The notes below the pieces were generated by a model. That model did no database searches. It saw only the letters and a list, made by a program, of their open reading frames with translations, and was not told the DNA's origin. Made by a program: the position numbers and the translations under genes. A DNA stretch of 7,456 bases, from contig JAGODN010000117.1 in NCBI GenBank assembly GCA_017998195.1, positions 1 to 7,456 on the forward strand. The letters run 5' to 3'. Below, piece by piece: positions 6,240 to 7,456 of the stretch; the stretch's first letter is position 1, and every line of letters starts with the position of its first letter. Origin of the DNA: Desulfobulbus sp. Its GTDB lineage: Bacteria; Desulfobacterota; Desulfobulbia; Desulfobulbales; Desulfobulbaceae.

Positions 6240-6626
6240 ATGAGCGAGAACAGCGAACTTGTCACCACGGGCAACCAGGCACAGGAAATGGTCCGCCAGC
6301 TGCCGGTCGCCGCGCCGGCGGTGGACATCTACGAGAACGATGCGGAGATCCTGCTGCACGCGGACATGCCCGGCGTGCTGAAGGACGACATCAGCGTGCA
6401 CATCGACAACGGCAAGATGACGCTCACCGGCGTCCGCCGACTGGAGGAGAGCGGCGCCACCGCCTGGCGGGAGTTCGGCGAGGTGGAATACCGGCGCACG
6501 TTCGCCGTGCCGCAGTCCATTGACATCAACAAGGTCCATGCCGAACTGCGTGACGGCGTGCTCCGCCTGCACCTGCCCAAGTCCGAGGCGGCGCGGCCTC
6601 GGCAGATCGAAATCAGGGCGGAGTGA
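6240..6626 (+). CDS. Small heat-shock protein, HSP20/alpha-crystallin family, second of three (128 aa)
   Basis: A holdase chaperone of the same family as its neighbours. It is the shortest of the three because the N-terminal arm is only about 26 residues and lacks the usual Phe-rich amphipathic helix. The alpha-crystallin domain runs from about 27 to 116, with VDIYEN at 28-33, DMPGV at 42-46, the YRRTFAVP strand at 84-91 and LRDGVLRLHLP at 103-113. The C-terminal IXI motif is I123-E124-I125. The C-terminal half is near-identical in pattern to the first sHSP (LPKSEAA then RPRQI), so these two are probably a tandem duplication. Because the N-terminal arm governs substrate binding and oligomer size, this copy may form smaller oligomers or co-assemble with the first; that is inference. 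It is 48 bp after the first gene and 62 bp before the third, with no terminator on either side. Confidence 0.94.
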   Translation: MSENSELVTTGNQAQEMVRQLPVAAPAVDIYENDAEILLHADMPGVLKDDISVHIDNGKMTLTGVRRLEESGATAWREFGEVEYRRTFAVPQSIDINKVHAELRDGVLRLHLPKSEAARPRQIEIRAE

Positions 6627-6676
6627 GCCGGCCCCAAACCGCACCCGGCCCTTTTCGTCCGTCATTCAACACCAAG

Positions 6677-6682
6677 GGAGGG
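6677..6682 (+). promoter_or_regulatory. Ribosome binding site deciding the start of the third sHSP
   Basis: GGGAGG within a longer purine run (6674-6684), 6 nt before the ATG at 6689. It favours this ATG over the in-frame GTG at 6623, which overlaps the stop of the preceding gene and has no such site. Confidence 0.75.
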
Positions 6683-6688
6683 AGCACC

Positions 6689-7261
6689 ATGGAACTGAAA
6701 AAACTGGCACCCTGGAACTGGTTCAGGAAGGAAGAGGAGACCGGGCATGCGGTCCCTGTCCACCACAGTGAACGCGGCGGCTACTTGGCGGAAAGCCACT
6801 ACGCGCCCGTGCTGCAGGTCCACCGCGACATCGACCGCATCTTCGACAGCTTTTTCCGCGGCTTCGACCTGCCCTTGCCGGCCGCCATGCGGCCGTTCGA
6901 GGTGTTCGGCGATTCCGGGTTGCTCAAGCCCAGGGTCGACCTGAGCGCCACGGACAGCGAGTACCAGCTCACCGTGGAGATCCCCGGGGTGAGCGAGAAG
7001 GACGTGAGCCTGGACATCAGTGGCGACACCATGACCATCCGCGGCGAGAAACGGCAGGAGAAGGAGGAGAAGGACAAGGACTACTACCGCATCGAACGCA
7101 GCTACGGCTCGTTCCAGCGGGTGCTCAGCCTGCCCGCCGACGTGGACCAGGACCATATCACCGCGAGCTTCAAGAACGGTGTGCTCACCGTGACCATGCC
7201 GCGCCAGGCCGTGAGCGGCGGTGCGGAGGTGAAGAAAATCGAGATCACCCCCCTGCCCTGA
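6689..7261 (+). CDS. Small heat-shock protein, HSP20/alpha-crystallin family, third of three (190 aa)
   Basis: A holdase chaperone from a different branch of the family than the first two. The long N-terminal arm (1-79) begins LKKLAPWNWFRKEE and contains HRDIDRIFDSFFRGF (45-59), both common in bacterial HSP20 proteins. The alpha-crystallin domain (about 80-173) has PRVDLS at 81-86, VEIPGV at 96-101, a charged loop (KRQEKEEKDKD, 121-131), then YYRIERSYGSFQRVLSLP and FKNGVLTVTMP (161-171). The IXI motif is I184-E185-I186. The start is the ATG with a strong purine-rich site. It is the last gene of the operon; the terminator stem begins 34 bp after its stop. Three sHSPs of two subtypes in one operon could form mixed oligomers, but nothing in the sequence shows this directly. 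Confidence 0.96.
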   Translation: MELKKLAPWNWFRKEEETGHAVPVHHSERGGYLAESHYAPVLQVHRDIDRIFDSFFRGFDLPLPAAMRPFEVFGDSGLLKPRVDLSATDSEYQLTVEIPGVSEKDVSLDISGDTMTIRGEKRQEKEEKDKDYYRIERSYGSFQRVLSLPADVDQDHITASFKNGVLTVTMPRQAVSGGAEVKKIEITPLP

Positions 7262-7295
7262 CGGCCGGCTCGGCCGGTCCACGGCCAGGGACGCG

Positions 7296-7332
7296 AAAGG
7301 CCCGCCGGAGTGCGCTCCGGCGGGCCTTTTTT
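7296..7332 (+). terminator. Strong intrinsic terminator of the sHSP operon
   Basis: A perfect 15-bp stem (7296-7310 with 7315-7329), tetraloop TGCG, and a run of six T (7327-7332). On the - strand the stem is followed only by TTTCGC, so it would be a weaker terminator for the leftward gene at the right edge. Confidence 0.95.
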
Positions 7333-7353
7333 GTGTACGTGTACTGGCGGGCG

Positions 7354-7456
7354 TCAGCGCCGGCTGACGTTGCACGAGCCCACCTGGTCGAGCACCGAGG
7401 CGAGCTGCCGGAAAAAGACCTGGGCCGGTTCGTCGTCCGGCCGGGCTGTGCACCGT
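7354..7456 (-). CDS. Probable C-terminal end of an unknown gene running off the window
   Basis: The - strand frame is open from the right edge for 33 codons, reading as ...PDDEPAQVFFRQLASVLDQVG, then SCNVSRR and a stop (7356-7354). Nearly all codons end in G or C, as in the real genes here, more so than in the competing + strand frame. The stop lies just past the sHSP terminator, as expected for a convergent neighbour. A 7-bp hairpin (7352-7358 with 7363-7369) overlaps the stop codon. The fragment is too short to assign a family. Confidence 0.5.
   Translation of the reverse strand, partial: RCTARPDDEPAQVFFRQLASVLDQVGSCNVSRR

Noticed and set aside
5715..6665. - strand open frame across the first two sHSP genes
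   Set aside because: It lies opposite two unambiguous HSP20 genes with good ribosome sites, and its translation shows no family features.
6662..7453. - strand open frame across the third sHSP and the terminator
   Set aside because: It reads through the strong hairpin and opposite a clear HSP20 gene; only the different frame at 7354-7456 has coding-like character.

Overview
The window is uniformly GC-rich, with dense coding, strong GC bias at third codon positions and clear Shine-Dalgarno sites. It reads as a chromosomal segment of a high-GC Gram-negative bacterium. A proteobacterium or Desulfobacterota-like lineage is most likely, given the secreted protein with a Sec signal and the soluble PAS-PAS-GGDEF-EAL protein. 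I cannot place it to genus from sequence alone. I see no transposase, integrase, CRISPR array, tRNA or rRNA.

Layout from left to right. (1) A complete short-form (CitZ-like) citrate synthase on + (157-1302). (2) A bidirectional terminator (1318-1365) shared with the convergent gene that follows. (3) A secreted hypothetical protein on - (1384-2457). It has a signal peptide, two short N-terminal repeats, a Tyr/Arg/Pro/Gly-rich middle, and a C-terminal domain resembling a degenerate staphylococcal-nuclease (SNase) fold. (4) A divergent intergenic region, then a soluble c-di-GMP signalling protein on + (2754-4964). Its two PAS domains are a collinear tandem duplication, followed by GGDEF (AGDEY variant) and EAL domains. 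(5) A convergent gene on - (4955-5548) whose 3' end overlaps the previous gene by 10 bp. It encodes a 197-aa protein with what look like two ribbon-helix-helix (RHH) motifs in tandem. (6) An AT-rich intergenic region with a perfect 14-bp inverted repeat and promoter-like elements pointing both ways. (7) Three consecutive small heat-shock protein (HSP20/alpha-crystallin) genes on + (5745-7261), ending at a very strong terminator (7296-7332). (8) A probable partial gene on - running off the right edge.

The most interesting unit is 4955-7332. A putative tandem-RHH DNA-binding protein is transcribed divergently from a three-gene sHSP operon. The conspicuous inverted repeat between them overlaps the regulator's likely promoter and lies about 22 bp upstream of the sHSP promoter. 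I found no clean sigma-32 promoter or CIRCE element for the sHSP genes, so regulation by the neighbouring RHH-like protein is a reasonable hypothesis. It is inference, not something the sequence proves.

The remaining genes (citrate synthase, secreted SNase-like protein, c-di-GMP protein) look like independent units, with no evidence of a shared pathway.
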